DNA of 60,207 nt from Desulfobulbaceae bacterium (GCA_023544645.1 JAMJFO010000016.1:1-60207); one strand, 5' to 3'; counted from the first letter of the stretch, positions 34,882 to 43,047 are shown. Notes: generated from the sequence alone by a model not told the origin. A program made the numbers and translations.

Positions 34882-35469
34882 ATGAAAACACCCAGGCTCA
34901 TTATCTTTATCACTTTGCTTCTGATTTTGCCGGCAGGAACCATTTTTGCCGATGAAGTCACCGCTCCCCTTGAAATAAACGGCTTCAGGCTTGGCGCATC
35001 TATTGATGAATACGATTTCATCATTTTCCACAACTACCTGAAAGAGGTCGTTATCAACGATATCGGCGCCTATCGCCGAGGAACCCTCTCCTACGGCACT
35101 TGCGAGCGTCCGGGGGAAATTGTCCATATCAAGTTGAAATACAAGGACCACAGTTACAAATTTTACCAGCAGCTGCTTAAACGTTACAAAAAAAAGTTCG
35201 GCAAGCCCGAAGAATTCACCGGCGACGCTTTTGGCATCGTTCTTTCCTGGAAATGGCGCTTCACAGACAAGGACAACAACTACATTTCCCTGACCCTGCA
35301 GCACAACAAAAAGAATCTGGATGAAACCATGGGCAATATGGTCAAACTTTCCATGCCTGACCGGATCCAAGCGGAGCGCATATGCTTCATCAGAAAGTGC
35401 GAACAGGAAAAAATGGCATGCCCGGCCGGCATGATGAGCGACGACTGGGACAACCTTATCCCCAAATGA
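34882..35469 (+). CDS. Secreted protein of unknown function
   Basis: A 195-residue protein with a clear signal peptide (RLIIFITLLLILPAGTIFA). The mature part starts EVTAPLEINGFRLGASIDEYDF, a pattern shared by small periplasmic proteins whose first repeat begins NGFRLG, and holds a Lys-rich middle and three Cys near the C terminus (RICFIRKCEQEKMACP). I do not recognise the family with confidence. ATG 34882 is chosen because the signal peptide follows directly; ATG 34861 is possible. It sits inside the transport operon and its stop overlaps the next start. Confidence 0.65.
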   Translation: MKTPRLIIFITLLLILPAGTIFADEVTAPLEINGFRLGASIDEYDFIIFHNYLKEVVINDIGAYRRGTLSYGTCERPGEIVHIKLKYKDHSYKFYQQLLKRYKKKFGKPEEFTGDAFGIVLSWKWRFTDKDNNYISLTLQHNKKNLDETMGNMVKLSMPDRIQAERICFIRKCEQEKMACPAGMMSDDWDNLIPK

Positions 35470-36341
35470 CCCAGGATTCTCCGGCAGCATACTGGCAGGA
35501 TATAGGATGGAACAGCCTCTTTCTGCAGCTTCCCCCATCCTGGCAGCCGGCCGTCATTTATCCGGCCTATCTTTATTTTGAACAGGACGGGCAACCGGTT
35601 CTCGAAGTCAAGTGGCAGAAAATCCACGGCCGGTTTTCAGCGGCAAAAATATTGGCCCAGCTCGGGAAATCCCTCGAACCGGGAGTTGAACCGGAACATT
35701 GGGATCTCCCGGAAGACCTGCACTCCCATCTTGCCTCGTACACTGTAACCGGATTTCAGCTGCGGCAGGAACACAGCCACAGCCACGGCCTGGTCATTTT
35801 CTGCCCCGCCTGCAACCGTGTCACCCTCCTGCAATGGTATATTGACACGATTCGCGAACATCATCAGCTTGCACGTATTCTCGGCTCCTTCCGGGACCAC
35901 AGTGAGGGCTCCGACCGGTTATGGACTATCTACGACATCAGGGCCCACTTGCCCGGGGAGGCGGAACTGCAGTCCCATGAGTTCCTGCCCGGCAGATATA
36001 CCCTTTGTTTCGACCTCAAGGATACTGCCATAACCCTCTACCGTTTCAAACCGGCCGCGGTCCTGCTGAACCGTAAAAATATCGGGGAATTCGGCAGGTC
36101 ACTGATGGACAGGCAGCCCCTGGAAGAGGATAAAGACCGGGCATTCTGGCAGTTCAAGGCTGAAGGCATGGAACTGCTTTTGGCCAAAGCGCGGCGCAAC
36201 CCCGTGTTCCAATGGATGCGGCTCTGGCATGAGCCGCGCCATAACGTTATCCTCGGCATCAGGGCAGAGGGAAAGCGCCGCATGAAAAGCGGAATCCTGG
36301 ACCGGCTATGTGCAAACTATACCTCCCTGGAACCGCATTAA
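35466..36341 (+). CDS. Uncharacterised soluble protein of the transport operon
   Basis: A 291-residue protein without signal peptide or TM segments. ATG 35466 overlaps the preceding stop as ATGA. It has a CPAC pair (VIFCPACNRVTLLQWY) and a C-terminal half with DIRAHLPGEAELQSHEFLPG and RLWHEPRHNVILGIR. I do not recognise it. Its position before a PqqD-like protein and after the exporter suggests a cytoplasmic component of the same system, perhaps recognising or modifying the cargo. Confidence 0.6.
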   Translation: MTQDSPAAYWQDIGWNSLFLQLPPSWQPAVIYPAYLYFEQDGQPVLEVKWQKIHGRFSAAKILAQLGKSLEPGVEPEHWDLPEDLHSHLASYTVTGFQLRQEHSHSHGLVIFCPACNRVTLLQWYIDTIREHHQLARILGSFRDHSEGSDRLWTIYDIRAHLPGEAELQSHEFLPGRYTLCFDLKDTAITLYRFKPAAVLLNRKNIGEFGRSLMDRQPLEEDKDRAFWQFKAEGMELLLAKARRNPVFQWMRLWHEPRHNVILGIRAEGKRRMKSGILDRLCANYTSLEPH

Positions 36342-36353
36342 CAGATCACCGCA

Positions 36354-36761
36354 ATGTTTTCCCGATCACGCCGCAAAAACCATCCCCGCGCCGGCAATAT
36401 CCTCACCAGGGATCATGCCCTGGAATGCGTCCCGGTGAGAAACCCGCAGATCACCGCGCAGGATAACGGCGACGGCGAACTTTGCCTCACCTACCAGGTC
36501 CGCATCAGGCCCTGGTTCCAGAATATTGTCCGGAAAATAAGCGGCAGGGAGGATGATATCATTGAACGCAGACTGCAGCTGGACGTGCTTGGAACAACTG
36601 TCTGGGGGATGATTAATGGACAGCGGAGGACCAGAGAGATTATCGATGATTTCCAGTCCATGCACCGGCTCAACCGGCGGGAAGCGGAAATCTCGGTGAC
36701 AACCTTTTTAAAGGAGCTGGGCAAACGGGGCCTGATCGCTATGCGGGAAGACCGGAATTAA
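36354..36761 (+). CDS. PqqD-like (RRE-type) protein
   Basis: A 135-residue cytoplasmic protein. Residues about 75-130 form a PqqD-like winged-helix domain: LDVLGTTVWGMINGQRRTRE, then RREAEISVTTFLKELGKRGLI. PqqD-like domains are the peptide-recognition elements of many RiPP pathways, but stand-alone PqqD-like proteins also occur outside RiPP clusters. The N-terminal 70 residues are Arg/His-rich and unassigned. Last gene of the ten-gene operon, 12 bp after the orphan gene. No radical-SAM enzyme or obvious precursor peptide is nearby. Confidence 0.72.
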   Translation: MFSRSRRKNHPRAGNILTRDHALECVPVRNPQITAQDNGDGELCLTYQVRIRPWFQNIVRKISGREDDIIERRLQLDVLGTTVWGMINGQRRTREIIDDFQSMHRLNRREAEISVTTFLKELGKRGLIAMREDRN

Positions 36762-36782
36762 TACTCACGAGCTAGAGCAACC

Positions 36783-36915
36783 GCACCCTGCGCTTTTACC
36801 AACATGTGTAGCGGTTACAGGGTGCCGCAGATCCGCGAAAGAGGCCTGCCCGCTATACATCAGGTATGCGGGCAGGCCGATGACAAAGGAGATGCGGTGC
36901 CCTGTGACCGCTTAC
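36783..36915. repeat. Nested long inverted repeat between convergent genes
   Basis: An outer imperfect repeat pairs 36808-36833 (GTAGCGGTTACAGGGTGCCG...) with 36891-36915 (...GGTGCCCTGTGACCGCTTAC). Inside it GGCCTGCCCGC (36843-36853) pairs perfectly with GCGGGCAGGCC (36868-36878), extended by ATAC/GTAT across a five-base loop. A further GCACCCTG at 36783-36790 could compete for CAGGGTGC (36818-36825). There is no T tract. It may act as a factor-dependent bidirectional stop, or be a mobile palindromic element. Confidence 0.7.
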
Positions 36916-36920
36916 CAGAG

Positions 36921-37676
36921 TTACAGGGCTTCGGCAAGGCAGCGTTTGATCGCCAGGAGGTCGTTCCAGGTCGCCTTTTTCATCTCCTGGTGCTGCAGGA
37001 GAAAACGGGGATGAAAAGTCGGCATGACCGGAACTGACCGCCCGGACTGACTGCGGTAACTGCCGAAACGGCCGCGCAGCCGGGCCAGGGGTTCCTTTCG
37101 CCCCATGAGCGCCCGAACCGGAATCTCGCCCATGGCGCAGACAACCCGTGGATTGACGGTTGCGATCTCCCTGGCCAGGAAGGAAAAACAGCTTTCCTCG
37201 CACCTGCTGTCAATGATCCCGGCATCCGCCGGACAGCATTTGAGGCTGTTGGTTACATAAACCTGGTCAGCCTGCAGTTCAATAGCGGTAATCATCTTCC
37301 TGAGCATGGCATCTTCATCCTTGCCAAACAGGATATCAGGAGAAAATATGCCGGACTGGGATGACCAGTCACCCACAATCATCAGCCGGCAACCGCTACG
37401 CCCCCGGCCCGGCACCCTGCCGGGAGAATCATGGGACAGCCGGCACAGGGCGCAAGCGCTGATCTCCTTCTCCAGGCTGTCCAGGCCTGCCGACGGAGAC
37501 GCTGTTGCCGTGGCGGCGGGGCCAGGCAGCTCATGCCGCTTTGCCCCCGGCCCATCGACTCTATTCAGGAATCGCCGCACATCATTGCTGGCCGGGTACA
37601 TCTCGATACCCATTGCCTGATGAAAACGCAGGACATCGCGCAGGACATGGAGCGCATCTGTTTTTTTCTCAGTCAT
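36921..37676 (-). CDS. Uracil-DNA glycosylase superfamily protein (family 4-like, divergent)
   Basis: A DNA repair-type enzyme removing uracil, by family. The iron-sulfur Cys set of family 4 appears as CALCRLSHDSPGRV and later in SLKCCPADA and CEESC. VYVTNSLKCCPA is the expected conserved strand, and the second catalytic motif is TFHPRFLLQH. Motif 1 deviates: GEAPG is replaced by VGDWSSQSG, so the water-activating residue is not conserved and activity or specificity may differ. The first 70 residues are an extra N-terminal region. ATG 37676 is used rather than TTG 37688. Confidence 0.78.
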   Translation of the reverse strand: MTEKKTDALHVLRDVLRFHQAMGIEMYPASNDVRRFLNRVDGPGAKRHELPGPAATATASPSAGLDSLEKEISACALCRLSHDSPGRVPGRGRSGCRLMIVGDWSSQSGIFSPDILFGKDEDAMLRKMITAIELQADQVYVTNSLKCCPADAGIIDSRCEESCFSFLAREIATVNPRVVCAMGEIPVRALMGRKEPLARLRGRFGSYRSQSGRSVPVMPTFHPRFLLQHQEMKKATWNDLLAIKRCLAEAL

Positions 37677-37786
37677 TTTTACTGACAACCGGGATAGTAA
37701 TGTTTATTTTATCCATTTGAATCACGAAAAATTATCGAGTTAATTAAAAAATTTTTTACATATTACCCTATTTACGGAGACAGAAC

Positions 37787-37999
37787 ATGCCAATTTACGA
37801 ATACGTCTGCAAAGACTGCAAGGCGCACTTTGAGGTGCTTGTATCCCTCACTTCCGGAAAAACGATAAAGTGCGAAAAATGCAGCAGCCTGGATGTCAAA
37901 AAAACCGTTTCCGCATCCAGCTTCCGCATGGCCGGCAGCGGCTCCTCCATACCTTCCGGAGCGCTGTCGGGCTGTTCTTCAAAATCAGGATTTTCCTGA
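37787..37999 (+). CDS. FmdB-family zinc ribbon protein
   Basis: A 70-residue putative regulatory protein. Two CxxC pairs (CKDC at 8-11 and CEKC near 29-32) form a zinc ribbon, with the standard MPIYEYVCKDC start and a low-complexity Gly/Ser tail, as in the CxxC_CxxC_SSSS family. ACGGAG precedes the ATG with good spacing. Function in the cell is not established. Upstream 110 bp are very AT-rich and shared with the divergent glycosylase gene. Confidence 0.88.
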   Translation: MPIYEYVCKDCKAHFEVLVSLTSGKTIKCEKCSSLDVKKTVSASSFRMAGSGSSIPSGALSGCSSKSGFS

Positions 38000-38055
38000 G
38001 CCTGATCACCGAGAAAACCCGTGCGGTTTTCCGACAAAAGGCAATTTCCTGAGGA

Positions 38056-38361
38056 CTACTTGACCTCGTAAATGGTTTCGTTTTCCTTGAGCAGGCCGTA
38101 TTCCTTTCGCGCCAGCTCTTCCAGGTAGGCATCGTCATTCTGCAGCCGGTCTATCTCCTGTTGCAATTCGGCGTTGCGCTGCTCCAGGTTCTCGTTCTCC
38201 CGGGCCAGAGAATCAATCCGGTTCTGCAGCTGCCGGTAGTGAAAAAGACCCCAGTTGGGTGCGAACAGGAGCCACAGCACCGAGACCGCCGCCACGACAA
38301 CAATAATCCGTTTGACAAGACGGCGTTCCGCTTTTGTCATATCTCGTTTATACTGTTGCAT
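38056..38361 (-). CDS. ftsB: Septum formation initiator FtsB/DivIC family protein
   Basis: A small bitopic division protein: a cytoplasmic basic start, one TM segment (RIIVVVAAVSVLWLLFAP), then a periplasmic coiled coil (NRIDSLARENENLEQRNAEL) and the conserved tail ELARKEYGLLKENETIY. It forms part of the FtsQLB divisome complex. ATG 38361 is one base from the start of the divergent DUF523 gene; an internal ATG at 38340 (MTKAERR) is an alternative and would leave 22 bp between them. Length of 101 is typical. Confidence 0.9.
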   Translation of the reverse strand: MQQYKRDMTKAERRLVKRIIVVVAAVSVLWLLFAPNWGLFHYRQLQNRIDSLARENENLEQRNAELQQEIDRLQNDDAYLEELARKEYGLLKENETIYEVK

Positions 38362-38362
38362 T

Positions 38363-38782
38363 ATGCCAGATTCACATGATCAGATATTTCTCGTCAGCGC
38401 CTGCCTGACCGGCCTCTGCACCCGTTACGACGGCGTTTCCAAACCGTCATCCGCCTGTATGCAACGGCTGCGGGGGCAGCGTTGGATACCGGTTTGCCCG
38501 GAACAGCTGGGCGGCCTGGCCACCCCCAGGACGGCAGCAGACCTGGTCGGAGGGGACGGTAATGATGTTCTGGCCGGCCGGGCCGCGGTCATCGACCGGC
38601 AGGGACAGGATGTATCCCGGCAATTCATCCATGGAGCACGCCAGTGCCTGGCCCTCGCCCGGGTCCAGCAAATTTCGACCGCGCTGCTCAAGGCCCGGAG
38701 CCCATCTTGCGGGCTGAACGGTAAAACAGGAGTAACGGCGGCCCTGCTGGCTGCAAACGGGATCAGGATCATCGAATTCTGA
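38363..38782 (+). CDS. DUF523 family protein
   Basis: A 139-residue cytoplasmic protein of DUF523. Conserved features are the start FLVSACLTGLCTRYDG, VCPEQLGGLATPR, and ARSPSCGLNGKTG. The Cys residues look metal-binding or catalytic, but the function is unknown. ATG 38363 has no obvious ribosome site, and its start is virtually back-to-back with ftsB, so each promoter must lie within the other gene. Confidence 0.82.
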   Translation: MPDSHDQIFLVSACLTGLCTRYDGVSKPSSACMQRLRGQRWIPVCPEQLGGLATPRTAADLVGGDGNDVLAGRAAVIDRQGQDVSRQFIHGARQCLALARVQQISTALLKARSPSCGLNGKTGVTAALLAANGIRIIEF

Positions 38783-38789
38783 CAGGTTG

Positions 38790-39533
38790 TCAGGTTGCGG
38801 ACGACCCGTCCCGGTCGCCCGGCGGATCTATGCTCCGCTTCCGGTCCAGCCGGAAGATCCGTATTACCAGGATGCCCGCCTCATACAGGAAATACAGCGG
38901 CCCCCCCATCAGGGCCATGTTGACAACGTCCGGCGTGGGCGTCAGCAGAGCGGCCAGGATGGCAATGACCAGTAATGCGTATCTTCTGTTCTGCTCAAAA
39001 ACCTTTCTCGGCACCCCGACCCCGGCGCTGAAAATCATAAAAACCGGCAGTTCAAAAATTATCCCGAAAGCAAGGATAAAAATGGTCACGAAATTGACGA
39101 ACTTGCCCACTGAAATGACTGCCTTCAGCTCCTCGGACTGGAAACCGAGGAGAAAATCCACTCCGTACGGCAGGGTGATCATGAAACAAAATAACGTGCC
39201 GGAATAAAAAAGAAAACAGGTGGCAAAAACGTACCAGAACAATTTTCTGCCGGTCACCCCGAAGGGGCGGCCGATCCCCTTCCAGACCACATACATGATC
39301 CAGGGCATCAGCACATAGAGAGCCCCGAAAAAAGCGACTTTGGCATGGGCCAGAAACGGACCGGCAACAGAAAAAAAATAGAGTTTTTCGTCCAGATGCT
39401 CCTGTAAAAAAAGCAAAAGATTCCCGGAGAGAAAAAAGAGGCCGATGGTCAGGGCAATAATCGAAACGCCCAGCGAACGGATCGAATGCCGTAATTCGGC
39501 TATAAATATGGCAAAATGTTTATACGGTTCCAA
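38790..39533 (-). CDS. tatC: Twin-arginine translocase subunit TatC
   Basis: The inner-membrane receptor of the Tat export pathway for folded, cofactor-containing proteins. Six TM segments are visible. The N-terminal amphipathic IAELRHSIRSLG matches the HLxELRxR motif, and the C-terminal loop LTPTPDVVNMALMGGPLYFLYE is diagnostic. I propose TTG 39533 (MEPYKHFAIF), giving 247 residues, because longer starts up to 39689 add 52 residues without family resemblance. TatA/B are not in the window. It ends 7 bp from the convergent DUF523 stop. Confidence 0.88.
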   Translation of the reverse strand: MEPYKHFAIFIAELRHSIRSLGVSIIALTIGLFFLSGNLLLFLQEHLDEKLYFFSVAGPFLAHAKVAFFGALYVLMPWIMYVVWKGIGRPFGVTGRKLFWYVFATCFLFYSGTLFCFMITLPYGVDFLLGFQSEELKAVISVGKFVNFVTIFILAFGIIFELPVFMIFSAGVGVPRKVFEQNRRYALLVIAILAALLTPTPDVVNMALMGGPLYFLYEAGILVIRIFRLDRKRSIDPPGDRDGSSAT

Positions 39534-39556
39534 TGACCCGGCAGCCCCTGCGTAAC

Positions 39557-39599
39557 GAGTAGCAGTTATTGATCTGTCTATAGACAGTGAGAGTAGCAG
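39557..39599. repeat. Perfect palindrome flanked by direct repeats between tatC and serS
   Basis: CTGTCTATAGACAG (39574-39587) is a perfect 14-bp palindrome. The nine-base sequence GAGTAGCAG occurs on both sides as direct repeats (39557-39565 and 39591-39599). The location in a divergent intergenic region suggests an operator. Confidence 0.55.
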
Positions 39600-39707
39600 A
39601 CAGGCTGTTGAAAAGCAATTGATTAGAAGTTGCGTTCCACCGGTCTTTCGTGATAGTAAATCATCATACTCAATGAACCCAAACACCAATCCAATGAGCC
39701 GAAAACC

Positions 39708-40979
39708 ATGCTTGAGCTTCGCTTTATCCGTGAAAATATAGAACTGGTACGAGAAAAAACGACTCTCCGGGGTATTGACCCCGCGCTTATCGACCGCTTT
39801 ACCGGGAAAGATGCAAAACGCCTTGAACTGCTGGCCGAAGTTGAGAACCTCAAAAACAGGCGCAACACGGTTTCCCGCGAAATAGCGGAACTGAAAAAAA
39901 GCGGCGGCAATGCCCAGGCCGAACCGCTCATTGCGGAAATGCGCGATGTCTCTTCAAAAATCAAAGAAATGGACAGCGAGCTTAACATCATCCAGGAGCA
40001 GCTGAACGATATTGTCATGTCCATACCCAATATCTGCGATGACTCCGCCCCCCCGGGCAATGATGACAGCGACAACATCGAGGTCAGAAAATGGGGCAAG
40101 ATTCCGGAATTTTCCTTTACTCCCCTTCCCCACTGGGAGATCGGCGAACAGCAGGACATCATTGATTTTGCCACTGCGGCCAAGCTGGCCGGCTCGCGCT
40201 TTGCCCTGCTCAAAGGTTTTGCCTCCCGGCTGTCCAGGGCGCTGGTGAACTTTTTTCTCGACCTCCATACCCAGAAGCACGGTTATACGGAAGTGCTGCC
40301 GCCATTCATGGTCAACTCCAGGACCATGACCGGCACCGGCCAGCTGCCGAAGTTCAGCGAGGATCTTTTCAAGATCGAGAACTGGGATCTATGGCTGATA
40401 CCCACCGCGGAAGTGCCGGTAACCAATATCCACAGTGAGGAAACACTGGATGAAGAGCAGCTCCCGCTCTATTACACCGCCTACACCCCCTGTTTCCGCT
40501 CCGAGGCGGGTTCGTACGGCAAGGATACCAGGGGGCTTATCCGCCAGCATCAGTTTGAAAAGGTGGAGCTGGTCAAATTCGTCACCCCGGAAACATCCGG
40601 CGAAGAACTGGAATCCCTGCTCCATGATGCCGAAGAGGTGCTGCAGCTGCTGAAACTTCCGTACCGGGTGGTCACCCTCTGCACCGGCGACCTTGGGTTC
40701 TCGGCAACCAAAACCTATGATATCGAGGTGTGGCTCCCCGGCCAGAATACCTACCGGGAAATCTCCTCCTGCTCCAACTTTCTGGATTTCCAGGCCCGCC
40801 GCATGGGAGTCCGCTACCGCCCGAAAGGCGAAAAGAAAAGCCGCCTCGTCCACACACTGAACGGCAGCGGCCTGGCCGTAGGACGAACCCTGCTGGCCAT
40901 CCTGGAGAACTACCAGCAGGAAGATGGAACAGTACGCATTCCGGAAGTCCTGCAGCCCTATTTTGAACAAAGATTTTGA
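39708..40979 (+). CDS. serS: Seryl-tRNA synthetase
   Basis: Class II synthetase charging tRNA-Ser (and tRNA-Sec, if present). The N-terminal long coiled-coil arm spans about 30-100; the catalytic core has [21 protein letters not shown] (motif 2 region) and motif 3 as [19 protein letters not shown]. Length of 423 is standard. The start [16 protein letters not shown] is the family norm. A probable monocistron. Confidence 0.97.
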   Translation: MLELRFIRENIELVREKTTLRGIDPALIDRFTGKDAKRLELLAEVENLKNRRNTVSREIAELKKSGGNAQAEPLIAEMRDVSSKIKEMDSELNIIQEQLNDIVMSIPNICDDSAPPGNDDSDNIEVRKWGKIPEFSFTPLPHWEIGEQQDIIDFATAAKLAGSRFALLKGFASRLSRALVNFFLDLHTQKHGYTEVLPPFMVNSRTMTGTGQLPKFSEDLFKIENWDLWLIPTAEVPVTNIHSEETLDEEQLPLYYTAYTPCFRSEAGSYGKDTRGLIRQHQFEKVELVKFVTPETSGEELESLLHDAEEVLQLLKLPYRVVTLCTGDLGFSATKTYDIEVWLPGQNTYREISSCSNFLDFQARRMGVRYRPKGEKKSRLVHTLNGSGLAVGRTLLAILENYQQEDGTVRIPEVLQPYFEQRF

Positions 40980-41002
40980 AACGTACGCGGTTACGAATGT
41001 TT

Positions 41003-41082
41003 GGAGAAGTGCAGGGCGTAGTTGCCTTGGTCCATGCCTGTTTATGCTGAGGCCGTAAAACAGGACGAACTACAGCCTCTCC
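41003..41082 (+). ncRNA. Structured leader or small-RNA candidate upstream of bipA
   Basis: Nested pairings form one long stem-loop: GGAGA (41003-41007) with TCTCC (41078-41082), GGC (41015-41017) with GCC (41075-41077), GTAGTT (41018-41023) with AACTAC (41068-41073), and CCTGTTT (41037-41043) with AAACAGG (41058-41064). It lies between serS and bipA, on the same strand, followed by an intrinsic terminator. I cannot match it to a known RNA family. Confidence 0.4.
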
Positions 41083-41202
41083 AGTCCTCTTTATCTATTA
41101 TTCACGGTCATTTGCCAGCCCCTTACCACGAGGCAGGGAATGGCGCTTGTATTTTTTCGCTTTTTATTGTAGGATCTATGGGTTTCACAAGTTTACTCAT
41201 AT

Positions 41203-41225
41203 GTGCGGCTTGCCGCACTTTTTTT
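41203..41225 (+). terminator. Intrinsic terminator just before bipA
   Basis: GTGCGGC (41203-41209) pairs perfectly with GCCGCAC (41212-41218) over a two-base gap (the loop will open one pair), followed by seven T. It lies only 22 bases before the bipA start codon, so it either ends serS transcription or acts as an attenuator of bipA. Confidence 0.85.
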
Positions 41226-41247
41226 ATTTCTCCTTTTCGAGAGAATC

Positions 41248-43047
41248 ATGGACCAGCAGAAAATACGCAACGTAGCCATTATCGCCCACGTTGACCACGG
41301 AAAAACCACCCTTGTCGATCAATTATTCAGGCATAGCGGCATGTTTCGCGACAACCAGCAGGTTGCCGAACGGCTGATGGATTCAATGGATCTGGAGCGG
41401 GAACGCGGCATCACCATTTCCTCCAAAAACGGCTCGTATACCTACAAAGATTATCATATCAATATCATTGACACCCCGGGCCATGCCGATTTCGGCGGCC
41501 AGGTGGAACGGGTCCTGCGCATGGCTGACGGCGCCGTCCTGCTTGTCGATGCCCAGGAAGGCCCCATGCCCCAGACCTTTTTTGTGGTTAAAAAAGCCCT
41601 GGCTGCCAACCTGCCTATCCTGGTGGTCATCAATAAGATCGACAAACCGGGCGCACGGTGCGAGTGGGTGGTTGACCAGGTCTTTGACCTGCTTGTCCGC
41701 CTCAATGCTCCGGAAGAAACCCTGGACTTCCCGGTTGTCTATGCCTCGGCCAAGGAAGGTTATGCCATCAGCGACCCGAAAGATCCGATAACCGCCCAAC
41801 CCGGCATGACCGTGATTTCAGACATGATCGTCAACCATGTGCGGCCGCCTTCAGGTTCACCCGACCTGCCTCTGCAGCTGCAGATCAATACCATCGACTA
41901 CTCGCCCTACCTGGGACGGCTGGGCATCGGCAAACTGGTCAACGGCAGGATCAGCATCAACACCAATGTTGCGGTGGCCCGGCGGGACGGCTCCATCAAA
42001 CCCATCCGCATCACCAAAATCTTCGGGTTCCAGGCCGACCAGCAGATACCCATTGAATCGGCAACCACCGGTCAGATTGTCGCGGTGGCTGGCATGGACG
42101 ACGTCACCGTCGGCGTCACCTTTACCGACCCGGATGATCCCAGACCGCTGCCGCTCATCCAGATCGATCCGCCGACCATTTCGATGAACTTTATCCCCAA
42201 TGACTCGCCATTTGCCGGGCAGGACGGCAAATTTGTCACCTCCCGCCACCTTGAGGACCGGCTCAACCGGGAAACCCTGGCCGATGTCGCCCTGCAGGTG
42301 GAGCAGTTAACCGACAGCATCGGTTTCCGGGTATCCGGCCGCGGGGAGCTGCATCTCTCCATCCTCATCGAAAAAATGCGCCGCGAAGGCTATGAGTTTC
42401 AGGTTACCCGGCCCACGGTCATAATGAGAGAAGAAGACGGCAAAACCCTGGAGCCCTATGAAGAGCTGACCGTCGACGTTGATGAACAGTACCAGGGCGT
42501 GGTCATTGAAAAACTGGGCAAGCTCAAAGGAATTCTCCTGGACCTGCAGATTGAGAACCAGATGGCCAAAATGAAATTCAAGGTGCCCACCCGCGGCCTG
42601 CTGGGCTACCGGTCCCAATTCATGACCGACACCCGGGGCATGGGGGTCATGAACTATGTTTTTGCCGAATGGGGGCCCCATGCCGGAGAGATACAAAACA
42701 GGCAGAACGGAGTCATGGTGGTCAAGGAGCCCTGCACCACCGTTGCTTACGCCCTGTTCAACCTTCAGGACCGGGGCCAGCTGCTCCTGGGGCCGGGAAT
42801 CAAAGTGTATCAGGGGCAGATCATCGGCGAACACTGCCGGACCGCTGATCTGGTCGTCAATCCGGCCAAGGGGAAAAAACTGACCAACATGCGCGCTTCC
42901 GGCTCCGACGAGGCGGTTATTTTAACCCCGCCCCTTGACATGAGCCTGGAAGATTGCATAGCATATATAAATGATGACGAACTTGTCGAAATCACCCCCG
43001 CCGCCATCCGACTGCGCAAGAAAAAAGACGCGAAAATCCGGGGGTAA
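41248..43047 (+). CDS. typA: Ribosome-associated translational GTPase BipA/TypA
   Basis: A translation-factor GTPase that binds 70S ribosomes and aids 50S maturation and stress adaptation. G1 AHVDHGKTT, G2-region RERGITISSKNG, G3 DTPGHADFGG and G4 NKIDKPGA are intact; EF-G-like domains and the BipA-specific C-terminal domain (SLEDCIAYINDDELVEITP) follow. ATG 41248 (MDQQKIRN) is the family start with GAGAG upstream; the longer in-frame start would lie within the terminator hairpin. 599 residues. Confidence 0.95.
   Translation: MDQQKIRNVAIIAHVDHGKTTLVDQLFRHSGMFRDNQQVAERLMDSMDLERERGITISSKNGSYTYKDYHINIIDTPGHADFGGQVERVLRMADGAVLLVDAQEGPMPQTFFVVKKALAANLPILVVINKIDKPGARCEWVVDQVFDLLVRLNAPEETLDFPVVYASAKEGYAISDPKDPITAQPGMTVISDMIVNHVRPPSGSPDLPLQLQINTIDYSPYLGRLGIGKLVNGRISINTNVAVARRDGSIKPIRITKIFGFQADQQIPIESATTGQIVAVAGMDDVTVGVTFTDPDDPRPLPLIQIDPPTISMNFIPNDSPFAGQDGKFVTSRHLEDRLNRETLADVALQVEQLTDSIGFRVSGRGELHLSILIEKMRREGYEFQVTRPTVIMREEDGKTLEPYEELTVDVDEQYQGVVIEKLGKLKGILLDLQIENQMAKMKFKVPTRGLLGYRSQFMTDTRGMGVMNYVFAEWGPHAGEIQNRQNGVMVVKEPCTTVAYALFNLQDRGQLLLGPGIKVYQGQIIGEHCRTADLVVNPAKGKKLTNMRASGSDEAVILTPPLDMSLEDCIAYINDDELVEITPAAIRLRKKKDAKIRG

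Noticed and set aside
38013-38031. GAAAACC/GGTTTTC hairpin between fmdB and ftsB as a terminator
   Set aside because: The T residues are part of the stem and no U tract follows on either strand.
39534-39689. 52-residue N-terminal extension of TatC
   Set aside because: It covers the palindromic intergenic region, is unlike any TatC N terminus, and the TTG at 39533 gives the normal length.
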